A stretch of DNA of 64,000 nucleotides from Tiliqua scincoides (GCF_035046505.1 NC_089823.1:310001-374000); one strand, 5' to 3'; counted from the stretch's first letter, positions 33,201 to 45,739 are shown. Numbers and translations are program-made. The notes: a model not told the origin generated them from the sequence alone.

Positions 33201-36200
33201 GCTGCCCCCTGCTTTGGAAAATGATTCCTTCCTCTGCTCAGGGCTGGGCTTTTTCCAGCACCTTCTACCAACTTTCCAACTTGACATTTTTAATGTGCTA
33301 ATTTGAAGCTACCTTGTAAGCTTCTCTAACATTGAAAGAGGAGGTACAAATGTTTTGAAGAAAAACAAGCTTTTCCAGTAAAAGTACTTGAGTGGCCTTT
33401 GGCACAAAAACCTAATTGCATTGGATAAAAACTCTTCAAAGCATCAGAGTCTCCCTTAGTCCCTCTATCCAGCCCAGGCATCACTTTGAGATCAGCTTCA
33501 ACACACAGCCTGGAAATCACACTCTTGTCCAGAAGGGCAGCAGTGCCCCACCCCACTGTTTCCACCTGCCAGAAGGGAGGGGGCCAGATGTGCCCTCTCA
33601 TGGGCGTGAAATCTGTGCAGGAGACCACAACAGAGAAGCTCTTGCTGCTTCCAGCTTCCAGCGCAGGCTTATCTGACTAAAAGCAGCTGCTAGAGCAAGG
33701 CCACTTGGCAGATCTCAAGAGGCACAGCAGGAGAAAGCACACTTGGGGAAAGGGGGCCCAAAGGAAAGACGTCCCAAAGCCAGCAGTCTTTCGCTGCAAG
33801 CAACCACCAGGGAACCGGGGCTGGAAGCCAGCCAGCTGACCCTGGCTCAGGCTTGCCGGCTCTTGGTCAACCCGTCCCCCGCAGCCTGCCCTGAGAGGCA
33901 CACGAGTGGGAGGGCAGCCCCTTCAACCTACCTGAGGCAAACAAGATGCTGATCCCCCGAGCACCTGCCTTCATGAACTCAACATTCACCCGCTCCATGT
34001 AGGCCCGCGAAAGGCTGTCCTCATCATCGCCGTAGCTCACTGAGTGGACCCACGGCAATGCCGACAGGTTGCTGAGCAGCAGTAGCCAGTCCAGGAAGGG
34101 CTCCTGGCTTTCGTGCCTCCCTAGTTGCAGGAGGAGGAGGAGGAATCAGTGGCTGGGAGGGGGGGTGTTAGTTCAGTACACAGAAGGCAGCCAGGACTAG
34201 GGAGTCTGCAGGCAGAGACACACACGGGGTTAGAGGGAGACACACGGGGTTAGTGGTTGAGTGGAAGCCGCCAGCAGCCACTTCAGAGGCTCTGCAGAGT
34301 CCAAGAACTCGGGATCTCCAGGAAGACGTAGCTGTGCTTTGTAGAGACCATGGCATGCTCCTGTTTCTGCCAGCAGGTACAGAGAACTACACAAGCTGGT
34401 GGCCCTTTGGGGGGAAAAGGTGCCTGACCTGGAGGCACGTTGAGCCACCCTAGCATTCCAGACAGGGTAAGGTGCTTCTAGATAGAACAGAGGATGCCCT
34501 TTTGACAGTGCCGGAGAACACACGGGCTTCGACCACGGAGGATGACTGCCACAGGCAAGAGAGCAGCCACAGAGGAAGCTCACCCAAAGCCAGCAGTGCA
34601 GCCTTCTTAGTCTGGAACTGAGCAGACACTTCCAGGGCCACCTGCCCCAGTCCCTGGAACCATGGCAGAGGGTGATGAGACTCCAGTGCAGGAAAGAACT
34701 TTTGCTGCTGCCCTGACGAAGCACAAGAGACGGGCAGTAGGGGTTGAAAGCTCTCCGCCAAGAGGGGCACAAGATGCCACCTGCCAGAGGTTGCCGAGAC
34801 AGGTCAGGCTCAAAGTCCACGACCTGTGCCTACCGATTCACACGAGGGCTCTCAACACATCAGGCACAGCCGCAAGCAGATCGGAAAGGGCAGCAAGGAG
34901 GATCTTGGCTGGGAGGTGAGTGCAGCTGGCATGCAGGCTGCATCTTCAACTAGACTCCCAGCATGCCAAGGGGAGGCAAAACAGTGGAAGCGAGTGGATG
35001 GCAATGCAGGGAGGCGACGTGATGTTGAAGGCTGGAAAAGAGAATGCAGGTGGTGTGGAAGCCCCTGGGAAGTGTCGGGGGACATACAGGGAGAAGAAGA
35101 CGGGGGTTAGATAAGAACAGAAGACGAGCCCTGCTGGATGAGGGCCAGGTTCCATCTAGGCCAGCTTCCTGTATCTCACAGCGGCCCACCGGATGCCTCA
35201 GGGAGCACACACAAGACCACAGCATCTCGCTACCACCTCCCTGCATCTGGCGTTCGATTTACGCTCACACCCCCTGCAAAGACACCAGACTGCAATTGGG
35301 TTTAACTTCTGCTATTAATTAACACAGTGACCAATTTTTAATGCATGAAACCTACAGAATATACCTTCCCACCCTTGCCAGTCCGGGGGAGGCAAAAAAA
35401 CTGCCATCCATGGCCAATCTGGATGATAGAATAAAATTCCTGCCTGGCCCTCCTAATGAGCAACCAGCTAATCTCGGTCTGTACACACCCATCATGGCTT
35501 GTAACCTGTGATGGAATTTTCCTCCAGAAATCTGTTCAATCCTGTTTTAAAGGCATCCAGGCTGGATGCTGTCACCACATCCTGTGGCAAGGAGTTCCAC
35601 AGACCAACCAGATGCTGAGTAAAGAAATATTTTCTTTTGTCTGTCCTAACTCTTCCGACACTCAATTTTAGTGGATGTCCCTGGTTCTGGTGTTGTGTGT
35701 GTAAAGAGCATCTCCCTATCCACTCTGACCATCCCCTGCATAATATTGTATGTCTCAATCATGTCCCCCCAAGTACCTCTTTTCTAATCTGAAGAGCTTC
35801 AAGCACTGCAGCTTTTCCTTATAAGGGAGGTGCCCCAGCCCAGCCCAGCCCAGCCCAACCCAGCCCAGCCCAGCCCAGCCCAGCCCAGCCCAGTCATCGT
35901 TTTATCATTTTAGTAGCTCTCTTCTGCACCTTTTCTAGTTCCACTAAGTCCTTTTAAGATGTGGGGACCGGAACCGAGCACAGTACTCTAGGTGCGGCCG
36001 TACCATCAATTTGTTCAATGGCATTATAATATTGGCTGTTTTATTCTCAATCCCTTTTTAAATTATCTTTAGCATGGAATCGGCGTTTTTCATTGCCACT
36101 GCATATTGGGCTAACACTTTCATTGAGCTGTCCACCACCACTCCAAGATGTCTCCCCTGAGCTGTCATAGACAGCTCAGAACCCATTAGCCTATACATGG

Positions 36201-39200
36201 GGTTTGGATTTTTTACCCCAATGTGCATTACTTTATACTTACCTACACTGAAACGCATCTGCCATTTTGCTGCCCATTCTGCCAGTTTGGAGAGATCCTT
36301 CTGGAGCTCCTCACGATCTCTTCTGGTCTTCACCACTCAGAACTAAGTTTAGAGTCATCTAAATCTCACTGCTTCACCCTGCCTACAGGTCATTTATGAA
36401 CAAGTTGAAAAGCACCGGTCCCAGGACCGACCCCTGGGGCACACCTTTTCTCACCTCTCTCCATTGTTAAAACTGCCCTTATGAGGAAAGGCTACAGCAT
36501 TTGGGGCTCTTCAATCTAGATTCAGGTCTAGATTATGTCCCCCCTCAGGCGCCTCTTTTCTAGACTGTAGAGGTGCCTAAAAAAGAGGCACCTGAGGGGG
36601 AACATGATTGAGACATACAAAAACATGCAGGGGGATGGATAGAGAAACACTCTTTCCCTCTCACATAACACCAAAACCAGGGAACATCCACTAAAAGTGA
36701 GTGTTGGGTGTGTTAGGACAGACAAAAGAAAATATTTCTTTACCCAGCGTGTAATTAGTCTGTGGAACTCCTTGCCACAGGAAGCGGCAATGGCATCTCA
36801 CCTAGATGCCTTTAAAACAGGATTGGACAAATTTCTGCAGGAAAAGTCCCTCATGGGTTACAAGTCATGTTTGGTATGTACAAGCTCCTGACTTTAGAAG
36901 CAGACTACCTCAGAATGCCAGGTGCTGGGGAGGGCACCAGGATGTTGTCTTGTGTGCTCCCTAAAGCACTTGGTGGGCCACTGTGAGATACAGGAAGATG
37001 GACTAGATGGGCCTTTGGTCTGATCCAGTGGGGCTTTTTATATTCTTAGGGGAGCGCTATCCATAGCTTCAGCTGCCACCACACTCACGAGGAACCCAAG
37101 AAGGACCAGATGCACTGTTCGAGGAAGGTAAGGGCAATCCAAGAGGCATTCTTGAAAGTTGGCGAGATGAGGAGGCGCACTAATCGAATGTGGCCATCGA
37201 GGGGCACAACTTGCTCAAGGACGAACACAGCAGAGGGTCAGTGGGACCGCGTTGCGTGCAAGGGCGCTTACGTCTGTGAAGGGGGAGGGAAAGGCCAGGC
37301 ACAAGCATTTGGGGTGACATCCAACGGGAAGGAGGTGACAATGGCTGAGGAGGCGGCTGCAGGCCGCCTTCCTGGAAGGAGGACCGAGGTGAGGCCTCCT
37401 GGAGCACATGGCCTCCCTGCCAAAGAAGTGGGCTGAGGCAGTAACAGGAGACCTCAACCACCCGATACTATCTTTTGGGGCAAAGAGTGAGCGGCTGGAT
37501 ACTGTGGGCCCTCTGCATCCGCAGGGCTGGATTCCAAGCTCTGCACGGACGCTCCAGCCACGCTGTACGTACCGCAGACCGACTGCAGGAGAAATCGGGG
37601 AGAGGCAGTCGGCACACTGCTCAGCAGCGTCCTGAGAAGACTGGCTGGCTTCCAGCCGGATCAGGCAGTCACCACCACCCTGAGGAGGAGACCAGGCAAG
37701 CAGGCAGCCTGATGCTGGGGCGATGCCCACCCCAGGGAGGGCTCTGACAGCTGGCTGGACTGAGGCGTGCCCCATGGAGCTGCCTGCCAGCAGATGGAGG
37801 GGCAGTGCCGCCTCCATTCCTGCAGCCACTGCCCTGTGCCTACTCGAGTCTTTGCGTTCTCTTTACGGAGTAGCAGAAACAACTTTTTTTCCCAAATACT
37901 GTATTTTTTGAAGCGCAGTTGGCTGAATCTGTGGGTGCAGGACCTGCGGATTTGGCAAGCCCACTGCAGACGCTCACCGTGCTTCAAAATGTAAAAGGGG
38001 GAACCGGGAGACTGGCTACCTTGGACCTCGTCCTCATGGGGTGGGCAGGGGGAACTGGCTAATGAGGTAAAGGCGGAAGAAATTTTGGGAGCAAGAGACC
38101 AGGTCCTGGTAGGACCATAATATGCGAGGGGGGGCAGTCAAGTGGAGTGGGGCAGATACCCTGGGACTTCAGGAAAGGATGACAGAAATACTGGAGGGGG
38201 AGAAGAGGCTCAGGATAGGTGGGAGAAGGAGGTTCTTAAGACGCTACCTCAAATGACTTTGATCAGGAAGGAGAGAGGCAGGTGCCTAAAGAAACCAGAC
38301 TGGCTCCACCAGAAGCTTGATGAAGGAGTGGGCACCTAAAAGGGACAAATACAGGAAGCTGAAGGAGGGATAAATGGGCAAAGTTGAACAGAGGCATCTA
38401 ACTGAAGGGGGGGAGGATCAGGAGGTCCTAAGAACATCAGAAGAGCCCCGCTGGATCAGGCCAGAGGCCCATCTAGTCCAGCTTCCTGTATCCCACAGTG
38501 GCCCACCAAATGCCCCAGGGAGCACGCAAGACAACAGACACAACCTGCGGCCTGGTGCCCTCTCCTGCATCTGGCAATCAGAGGCAGCCTGCCTCTAAAA
38601 CCAAGAGCTTGCACATACCTACTATGACTTGTAACCCGTAATGAACTACTCCTCCAGAAACTTGTCCAATTCCCTCTTAAAGGCATCCAGGCAAGGTACC
38701 ATCACTATTTCTTGTGGCAAAGAGTTCCACAAACTAAGATGCCATCACTACTTCCTGTGGCAAAGAGTTCCACAGACTAATTACACGCTGGGTAAAGAAA
38801 TATTTTCTTCTGTCTGTCCTAACTCTTCCAACACTCAATTTTAGCAGATGTCCTCTGGTTCTGGTGTTCTGATGTCCTCTGGTTCTGGTGTCCTCTGGTT
38901 CTGGTTAGAGTGTAAAGAGCATCTCCCTATCCACTCTGTCCATCCCCTGCAAAATTTTGTATGTTTCAATCATGTCCCTAGGAGGACAGGTTGAAAGAGG
39001 TGGGCATGCTGAGTTGCAGGACAGACAGTCAAGAGGAGACATGATAACTATTATAGTGTTTCTCACTACAGAGAAACACTACAAGTGTTTCTCACTTATA
39101 GAGAAACAGTGTTTCTCAGGACCCACTAGGTGGGTCACAAGCCAATTTCAGGTGGGTCCCCATTCATTTCAATATTTTATTTTTACTATATTAGACTTGA

Positions 39201-42200
39201 TGCTACCATGGTATGTGACTGCATTTGGGGGAATGTTACAGGTCTGTACTTTTAACAAGCTACTATATATATTCTTTTAATAATCATTGTAAATAGGACT
39301 TACTCCTGTGTAAGTGTGGGCAGGATTACAGCCTAGGATTGTTAAAAATTTTCCTGCTTGATGATGTCATTTCTGGTCATGACATCACTTCTGGTGGGTC
39401 CTGAGATTCTCATTCTGAAAAGTAAGTCCCAGTGCTAAATGTGTAAGAACCACTGATCTATAAATATCTGAGGAGCTGACATGTGGAAGGAGGAGCAGAT
39501 TTGTTTTGGGTCGTTTCAGAAGCCTGGACCAAGACAAACTACGAGGAAGATTAAACCTCGGGAAGAACTTCCAGAAAGTACCAAGCATTGGCAGCAGAGG
39601 TCTGCCTTGGAAGGTGGCGGATGCCATCACTGGAACTTTAGGCAGAGGCTGAAGAGTCACATAGTCAGGATACTGTGGCTGTGGGCAGGCTGCCTGCGCA
39701 AGGGGCTGGAACAAGTTGCAATTCATGGCTAGGGCTGTTAATGGAGAAAACAGTTTGAGAGGACTGGGCCTTTTTGAAGCGCGAGACGCCAAACAGTGTC
39801 GCAAACAGTTCCCTTGTCTGAGGAGACAAGTGAGGAGACAACTGAGGAAACCGGCAGAGCTGCAGAAAGCACTTGCGGAAAAAGCCTGTGTGAAAAGCAG
39901 GAGGGGCAGTTGGCTAAGGGAAGGCGCAGGGCCTCCCCTTGTTCTTCTCCTGTGACCCAACCTGACTGCTGCACCAATGAAGAACCAGGGGCAGGTCACC
40001 AGAGGAATCTGGGGAGGGAATCCCCACTTGCTTTGAATGAACTCACATCCCAGGGTCTTGAAGGAGCTGGCAGGCAGGTGCGATCTTGTGGCCACTGCCT
40101 GTAGTCCTTGACAACTTTGCCCTGCAAACTGGGCAAGAAGCACTTTCTCAAGGGGTACTCCTCTTAGCAGGGGCAGAGCAGCTGTCCCTCTTCACTCCAG
40201 CACGTTGTCTCTTCTAGTGGCTGTTTTGCTGGTGATCTTTGGCATGGATCAGGAGCCCTTCTGGGACCAGGAGCTATTTTGTTATTTGATTTTCTCTATA
40301 AACCACACTGTGAGCTTTTTTGTTGAAAAGCAGCATTCAAATATTCTAAATGACAACTTGTGGAGAATGGGTGAGGTGCCCAAATACTGGAGACAAGCAA
40401 ATGTCGCCCCGTCTTTAAAGAAGGAAGACCCAGGAAACCGTGCATGTAGAATGTAATGGGACAATTTCCATCACCCATCAGTTCACCAAGAACAAGTCAT
40501 GCCAGACAGACTGACTCATCTGGCAGAGCATGGGAACTTGGTGGACAGAGAGCAGGACTTCAGCTAGGCATGTAACAGGCAGCCCAATCCTATCTTGTGC
40601 TGGAACAGGCCGGCCGGCCGGCCTGTGCTGTATCCAATGCAAGTTTGCAACTGAGGATTGTCTGTCTGACTCTATACTGTATGAGTCAGATCTCATTTGG
40701 AATACTATGTCCAGTTTTGATAAGGACACCAATAAGCTTGGGCAGGTTTCAAGAAGGACAAATAATACAGTGAGGGGCCTGGAAACCAAGACCATAAAAG
40801 AGCTTGTAGTGTCACCTGGAGAAGACTCAGGAGAGGTGTCACCTTCAAATGTCTGAAGGGCTGTCATGCAGATGGGGAGGCTTGCTTTCATTGGTTTGTG
40901 AGGACAGGACAAGTTGAAATTACAAGGAAGTAGACTTGGATAAACACGAGGAAGAATTTCTTAACTGCAGGAGCTACCTGGCCCTAGAATAGTCTAAAGC
41001 TGTGTCTTGAAGAGGCTGGCTGGCCACCTGTTGCCTGCATGGAGCAGAGGATTGGATGAGATGACTTCTGCCCTAATCAGACCTCACTTGGTGTGCTGCC
41101 TCCATTTCTAGGCATCACATTTTAAGGACACAGATAAGCTAGAGCAGTGCAGAGCAACCAAGGGTCTGGAAACAGTTCTAGGAGAGGCCTGGCATGTGTC
41201 AAGCTGCTTACGCCCTGCACTGCATCTGACACACTGCTGGTCCTTAAAAAATGTGGATTGGGGAGGATAAAGTAGGGGAGACCCACATTACTGTTGAAAA
41301 GGGCAAAGAGGGGAGGAGAGAGGCTGAATCCCTAAGCCAAGGAAGCAGAGCAAGGAGCCAAGCACCTGGGTACCTGCGTTGCTGAAGACCCAAGTGGAGA
41401 TGTTGGCCCCTGTGCTCATGAGGTACTCCACATCCAGACTGGCCTCCACACCAGCCTTGCCTCGGCCTTGATGCCCCATGACTTGGTCCACACTGGAGCG
41501 GTGTGCGAAGCCTCCTCCAAAGAGGTTCATGAATTCAGCCAAGTCTGCCTGGTGGAAGTACTGCTCCAGGAACTGGGAGGAGAGAGGAGAGCGTCACCAT
41601 TGACATCCTTGGTCGAGGGGAGTGGGGCTGTGGTTGATGCAGCTCACAGGCCTGGTGGGACACTTGTGGCATGGGATGGATGCGCACTTGTTTCCTTCTT
41701 CGACGGTGAACTTCACCATTCTTGTCTCCAGCCCTTCCCACGCAGGCTGGGCGAAGAGAGAGCAATCACCAAGCCACTCAGTGCCGCCAGCCCCCAAGGA
41801 AGAAGGGGAGGAGCTGCAGTCTCACCTGGGCACAGGCCTGACTGTTGTTGGGAGTGGCGCCCACATCCCTGTCTGTCAGGTTGTATCGCTTGCGGATCAC
41901 GGCCGGTGTCACACCCAAGTGAAAGGTGAGCAGCTCAGAGCGCTGCGGCAGTGACTTCTCCGTGGCCCAGGCCCGACTGATCACCTTCCGTTCAGCTGGG
42001 AACCGGTGAAGGCCACCCACTGAGCATTGGAAGAAAGAGAGAGAACTGGGCCAGGGAGCATATTTGCGGCCCCCCAACGTGGATGGGCTTCCTGCAAGGT
42101 CCCTCCTCGTTCTGTCAGAACCAATTCTGTGATGTGGAGGGACTCAGGGCCCAATCCTACCCTACTTTCCAGCACCTGTGCAGCCGCACTGCAGCCCGGG

Positions 42201-44571
42201 AAGAGACCTCTGTGACTGCCTCCCCACCACAGGATGCAGCGCACGCCCCATTGGCACAGCTGCACCAGCACTGGAAAACTGGATAGGATTGGGCTCTCAG
42301 ACTCTGACCCTGCCCAACCGCAGGCACTCCCGAGAGAGCATCAAAGAAGCCTTTGGGTATGCCTAGAGAGAGGACTCTCCAAAAGGCCCTCACAACCCAG
42401 GCAAGGATTGGGGAAAACAACAGAGCCTTCCAAGCTCTGCTTCCAGGGGGCCTCTCGGTACCTCCCAGTTTCCCAGATCTTCTATACCGAAATCCACGTG
42501 TCCTGCCAGCTCCTCGTGCAAAGTGTAGGGGAAAGGGGACCTCACAACACTGCGCTCGCCGTTCACGTAGCGATGGAACTGGGCGCCCGGGAGTAGCTGC
42601 TCTGCCTTGCTGCACAGAGAAGACACGGAATCAGCTTGGGGCAGGGGGCACTACTGCACCTGCTCTTTGCAGAGCATTGGACACCCAAGTCAAACCCGTC
42701 CTTCCCAACTCACCCTGCTGGCACGAGACACTGCAGGAAGTCCAGGGTGCTCACCCCCCTGCAGTCTCGGATGCCGTAGGCTTCCAGCCACTTGTGCACA
42801 GTGTCCAGTGTGAGAGCAGAAGGCCTGACCAGGGACTGCACCTCTGCCAGCGACAGGAACCGCCCTGCAAACAAGACCGGAGCCAAAGGGAGCAGGTGCT
42901 TTTCCACCCTGAGAGGGCCTGCTGCTGCACCCCCTTTGCACCTCCTTCAACCTGAGAGGGCACCTTGGCCCAAGGTGCGCCTTACGGCCAAGACAGAGCC
43001 CCGATTCACCTGCGCCACCCATCCTGTTGCTGTAACTTGGTGCTCAGCTCGGCAAACATAGAAAGCAACGGATGCTTCTTGCTCCCTTGAAATGAGTCAC
43101 GTGCGTCTCCACCAACGCCAGTACACGCCGCACTACTGGAAACCCGAAGGCCAGACTGTGGCACCAGGGTTCGCTGCGCTGGTTTCACCCCAGTCTTCCT
43201 ATCAGGACTTCGCTAAAGAACCCCTCCTGGCAAAACTACAGTCCCCATAGTCCCCTGGGGAAGCCAGGCTCCTCCACAAGCCTCTTCTCCAACCCAGGCT
43301 AGCTATCCAAGGCTGCCTGCTTTTGAGCCTTCAGCCTGCCTCCTTAGACTCCCATCTGCAAGGCAAAGACACCCAGGTGAGCGGGGGGGGGGGGGCGCAG
43401 TGGCCAGGACTGTCGCCATACTGGAGGGGTACCGCCTGTGCCTGGTCCAGCCTTTCGCCACGAGAGCCTTCTGCCCAGCAGGGCACCTGCCTCTGCTGCG
43501 CAGCCAGAGGCCTGCCCAGAGACCAGTGAGGCAGAGGGCAGGACAGGGGATCGAGGCCAGGACTGGCGCAGCACTTGAGGGGCACTGCCTGCACCTGGTC
43601 AGCCTTCAGCCCAGCAGGGCACCTGCCACTGCTGCCCAGCCCAAGGTCTGCCAAGAGGGCAGTGAGGCAGAGGGCAGGGCAGGGCAGGGGGTTGAGGCCA
43701 GAACTGGCCAGCACGGGGGGGGGGGGCACTGCCTGCGCCTGATCCAGCCTTGCGCCAGGAGATCCCGGAAGAAGCCTGAGCCCAGCCCAAGGTCCGCCCA
43801 GAGGCCAGAGAGGCGAGCGCAGTGCCGGGTCCCCCCAGGGCCCCGCTGCCGCGGGACGGGCAGGCTGCAGCCCTCCTCCCGCCCGGAAGAGGCAGCCACC
43901 TCTGACGCGGGCTCCGCTCCAGCCTCTGCAGGAGCCGGGCCCGCGGCCGGAACACCGCCCGGAGAGCGGCCTCGCCTCCCGGTGCCTGCCGGCTCAGGGC
44001 CGGAGGGCGGCGCACTCGCCCGCGGGAGCGCCAGTGCGGGGAGGGCCGTCCCCGGCTCGCGGAGTGCCGCGCGCGGGCTCCACAGCGCCCCTCCGCGGCA
44101 GGCTGTGGCCGGGCCCGCCCGTCGGGGAAGATGCGCGCAGAGTCCGTGGGCGGGCGAGGGGGCTTACCGTAGCGCGCCGAGCCCGGCGTCGAGACCTCCC
44201 GCAGCAGCTCGGCCAGGCGCGCCACGTTCTGCTGCCGGAGCGCGAGCGTCAGGCTCAGCACCTCGGAGGCGGCCACGCGGCCCGCGCGCCTCCAGCCGTC
44301 GGGGAACCTGCGGAGAGGGGGGCAGGAGGCGTTCAGTGGGGGGCGGACAGGCGCGCGGGCGGGCGGGCAGGGGCGGCTGCTTCTGCTGCTCACCGGAAAG
44401 GCTGGTCCGGCTCCGGGGCCCACCGCGCGGCGGCCAGGCAGAAGCCGAGGCAGGTCCAGGCCGCCAGGCACCTGCAGGAGGGGGGAGCGGAGGTCAGCGG
44501 GCTCGCTCGGGCTCGCCCCCCGCCGGGCCGGGCTCGCCCCCCGCGCCTTACCGCAGTCCCAGGCGTCCCAT
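30275..44571 (-). CDS. TPP1: TPP1, tripeptidyl-peptidase 1 (574 aa, 13 exons)
   Basis: Lysosomal serine peptidase of the sedolisin (S53) family that removes tripeptides from N-termini; loss causes CLN2 disease in human. Exons on the - strand: 44571-44552, 44471-44394, 44307-44168, 42864-42714, 42609-42488, 42019-41826, 41572-41374, 34120-33932, 32940-32868, 31349-31229, 31005-30847, 30755-30618, 30415-30275. All phases close (575 codons with TAA; human 563 aa). Residues 1 to about 22 are a signal peptide ([14 protein letters not shown]). A prodomain follows, then the mature peptidase from about [16 protein letters not shown]. Catalytic residues are kept: Glu278 and Asp282 in [12 protein letters not shown], Asp366 in SGDSGAGC (in the 73-base exon 9), and Ser482 in SGTSAS, which straddles the exon 11/12 junction. 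Intron 7 is 7.25 kb of mostly repeats. The first coding exon is only 20 bases. Confidence 0.96.
31730..32530 (+). mobile_element. Old CR1-like LINE fragment in TPP1 intron 9
   Basis: The + strand has a decayed match to the C-terminal tail of CR1-type reverse transcriptase ([20 protein letters not shown]-like, the counterpart of [15 protein letters not shown] in the young copies). The ends are unclear. Confidence 0.45.
35115..36480 (-). mobile_element. CR1 fragment with a (CAGCC)n expansion in TPP1 intron 7
   Basis: Reversed CR1 3' portion, from the tail motif at 35130-35210 through [20 protein letters not shown] and the palm/thumb region ([17 protein letters not shown]). The frame is broken in several places. 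A CAGCC pentamer repeat has grown at 35837-35893 inside it. Confidence 0.85.
35837..35893. repeat. (CAGCC)n microsatellite
   Basis: About eleven near-perfect CAGCC units, with one AACCC variant, within a CR1 fragment where other copies have the single GTGCCCCAGCCC sequence. It expanded in place. Confidence 0.9.
36481..37050 (+). mobile_element. CR1 3' fragment in inverted orientation to its neighbour
   Basis: Forward CR1 3' end ([20 protein letters not shown], then GATGGGCCTTTGGTCTGATC). It abuts the reversed fragment at 35115-36480 head to head, with an inverted repeat at about 36535-36605. Confidence 0.8.
37995..38425 (+). mobile_element. Old CR1-like LINE fragment (endonuclease/linker region)
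   Basis: A decayed frame resembles the end of the CR1 endonuclease domain and the basic linker before the reverse transcriptase ([15 protein letters not shown]). No longer coding. Confidence 0.4.
38427..38990 (-). mobile_element. CR1 3' fragment with short internal tandem copies
   Basis: Reversed CR1 tail. Two short local duplications are visible: an about 50-bp block (GCCATCACTACTTCCTGTGG and its neighbour, 38690-38790), and three copies of CTCTGGTTCTGG at 38855-38905. Confidence 0.8.
39107..39455 (+). mobile_element. Non-autonomous hAT-like DNA element in TPP1 intron 7
   Basis: About 349 bp with short terminal inverted repeats, CAGTGTTTCTCA at the left and TAAGAACCACTG at the right. Inside are ACTAGGTGGGTCACAAGCCA, a TGATGTCATTTCTGGTCATG-type pair, and a GACTTACTCCTGTGTAAGTG motif. 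No coding capacity. I assign hAT from the ends only; the 8-bp target duplication was not clear. Confidence 0.65.
40355..41180 (+). mobile_element. Old CR1-like LINE fragment (reverse transcriptase) in TPP1 intron 7
   Basis: Decayed reverse-transcriptase matches: [20 protein letters not shown] (compare [17 protein letters not shown] in the young CR1), then [12 protein letters not shown] and further 3' [21 protein letters not shown] (GGCC)n palindrome sits at 40609-40624. Confidence 0.5.
42149..42294. mobile_element. Small TIR DNA element (MITE-like) in TPP1 intron 5
   Basis: Ends GCCCAATCCTA and TAGGATTGGGC are inverted copies. The interior is related, in reverse, to the element at 3391-3564. 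No coding capacity. Confidence 0.7.
43399..43790. repeat. GC-rich minisatellite, unit about 140-155 bp, in TPP1 intron 3
   Basis: About 2.6 diverged units starting near 43399, 43553 and 43694. They share GAGGCCAGGACTGGC, GGGGCACTGCCTGCACCTGG and CCCAGCAGGGCACCTGCC. It yields long open frames on both strands that are not genes. Confidence 0.7.
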
Positions 44572-44810
44572 CGCGCGCAGCCTCTGCTCCTGGCGGGCGC
44601 GTGGGCGGGCGCGAGTCACGCGCTGCGGGCCGGGCCGGGGCGGGCGGGCGGCGCTCCGCGGGGAGGGCGGGGAGGCGGCCGGGCGCAGTCCCCGCCCGCA
44701 GGGGGGAGAGCGCGCTCTGGGACGCGGGCGAGCAGGCGGGGCTGCTGCGGCGCGGGAGCCGGCAGCGCGCGAGCCCTGGGGCGGCTCCTCCCCACCGCGG
44801 CGGGGGTCCT

Positions 44811-45440
44811 ACTGTGTTGTTTGGAACTTTGTCCTGCCAGGTGATGCTGAGAATGCGTCGGAGGCAGCGCATGCGGAAAGCGTTCAGTTTCCTCTCCTGT
44901 TGTCCTGGCAGAACAAAGTTCCAAACAACACAGTCCTGGAACGTGCTGGAATCCCTAGCATGTATGCACTGCTGAAACAGAGACGCCTGCGTTGGCTCGG
45001 TCATGAGAATGGATGATGGGCGGATCCCAAAGGATCTCCTCTATGGAGAACTCGTGCAAGGAAAGCGCCCTACAGGTAGACCACAGCTGTGATACAAGGA
45101 CATCTGCAAGAGGGATCTGAAGGCCTTAGGAGTGGACCTCAACAGGTGGGAAACCCTGGCCTCTGAGCGGCCCGCTTGGAGGCAGGCTGTGCAGCATGGC
45201 CTTTCCCAGTTTGAAGAGACACTTTGCCAACAGTCTGAGGCTAAGAGGCAAAGAAGGAAGGCCCATAGCCAGGGAGACAGACCAGGGACAGACTGCACTT
45301 GCTCCCGGTGTGGAAGGGATTGTCACTCCCGGATTGGCCTTTTCAGCCACACTAGACGCTGTGCCAGAACCACTTTTCAGAGCATGATACCAGAGACTTC
45401 CGAGACTGAAGAATGCCAGTGTGGGCAGCAATATGGCAGA
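44811..45440 (+). mobile_element. 5'-inverted LINE 3' fragment upstream of TPP1
   Basis: From about 44900 the + strand encodes LERAGIPSMYALLKQRRLRW, then the same C-terminal finger as the fragment at 17345-17745 (C..C.R.C.SRIGL). The first 90 bases (44811-44899) encode the segment just upstream, RMRCLRRILSITWQDKVPNN, but on the - strand. This 5' inversion is the known product of twin priming. The arms overlap by about 30 bases and form a hairpin. The fragment begins 240 bp upstream of the TPP1 start codon. Confidence 0.8.
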
Positions 45441-45482
45441 TGCTTTTCAATGTAAGTAAGGGTGCAATCCTAAACAATTTAG

Positions 45483-45572
45483 GCTGCAATTCTATCCACA
45501 CTTACCTGGCAGTAAGCCCCATTGACTACAATGGGACTTATTTCTGAGTAGACTTGTATAGGATTGGGCTCT
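45483..45572. mobile_element. Palindromic MITE copy
   Basis: A short element from GCAATTCTATCCACACTTAC to TTGTATAGGATTGGGC, containing the AGTAAGCCCCATTGACTACA palindromic core. It is the same family as the copies at 11870-12020. Confidence 0.6.
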
Positions 45573-45574
45573 TA

Positions 45575-45735
45575 GGCTACAGCATTTGGGCCTCTTCAGC
45601 CTAGAAAAGAGACGTCTGAGGGTGGACGTGATTGAGACATATAAAATTATGCACGGGAAGGATAGAGTGGATAGAGAGATGCTCTTTTTCCTCTCACACA
45701 ACACCAGAACCAGAGGACATCTGCTAAAATTGGGA
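45575..45735 (+). mobile_element. CR1 fragment
   Basis: A 160-bp piece of the CR1 ORF2 C-terminus ([20 protein letters not shown]). Confidence 0.8.
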
Positions 45736-45739
45736 GGTG

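Noticed and set aside
35837-35893. A regularly spaced repeat as a CRISPR-like array
   Set aside because: It is a plain CAGCC pentamer run without spacers, inside a CR1 fragment of an animal genome.
43400-45016. A 538-codon open frame on the + strand
   Set aside because: It crosses the TPP1 minisatellite, two antisense TPP1 exons, the CpG promoter and a LINE. It has no family motif apart from the LINE end and exists because the DNA is GC-rich.
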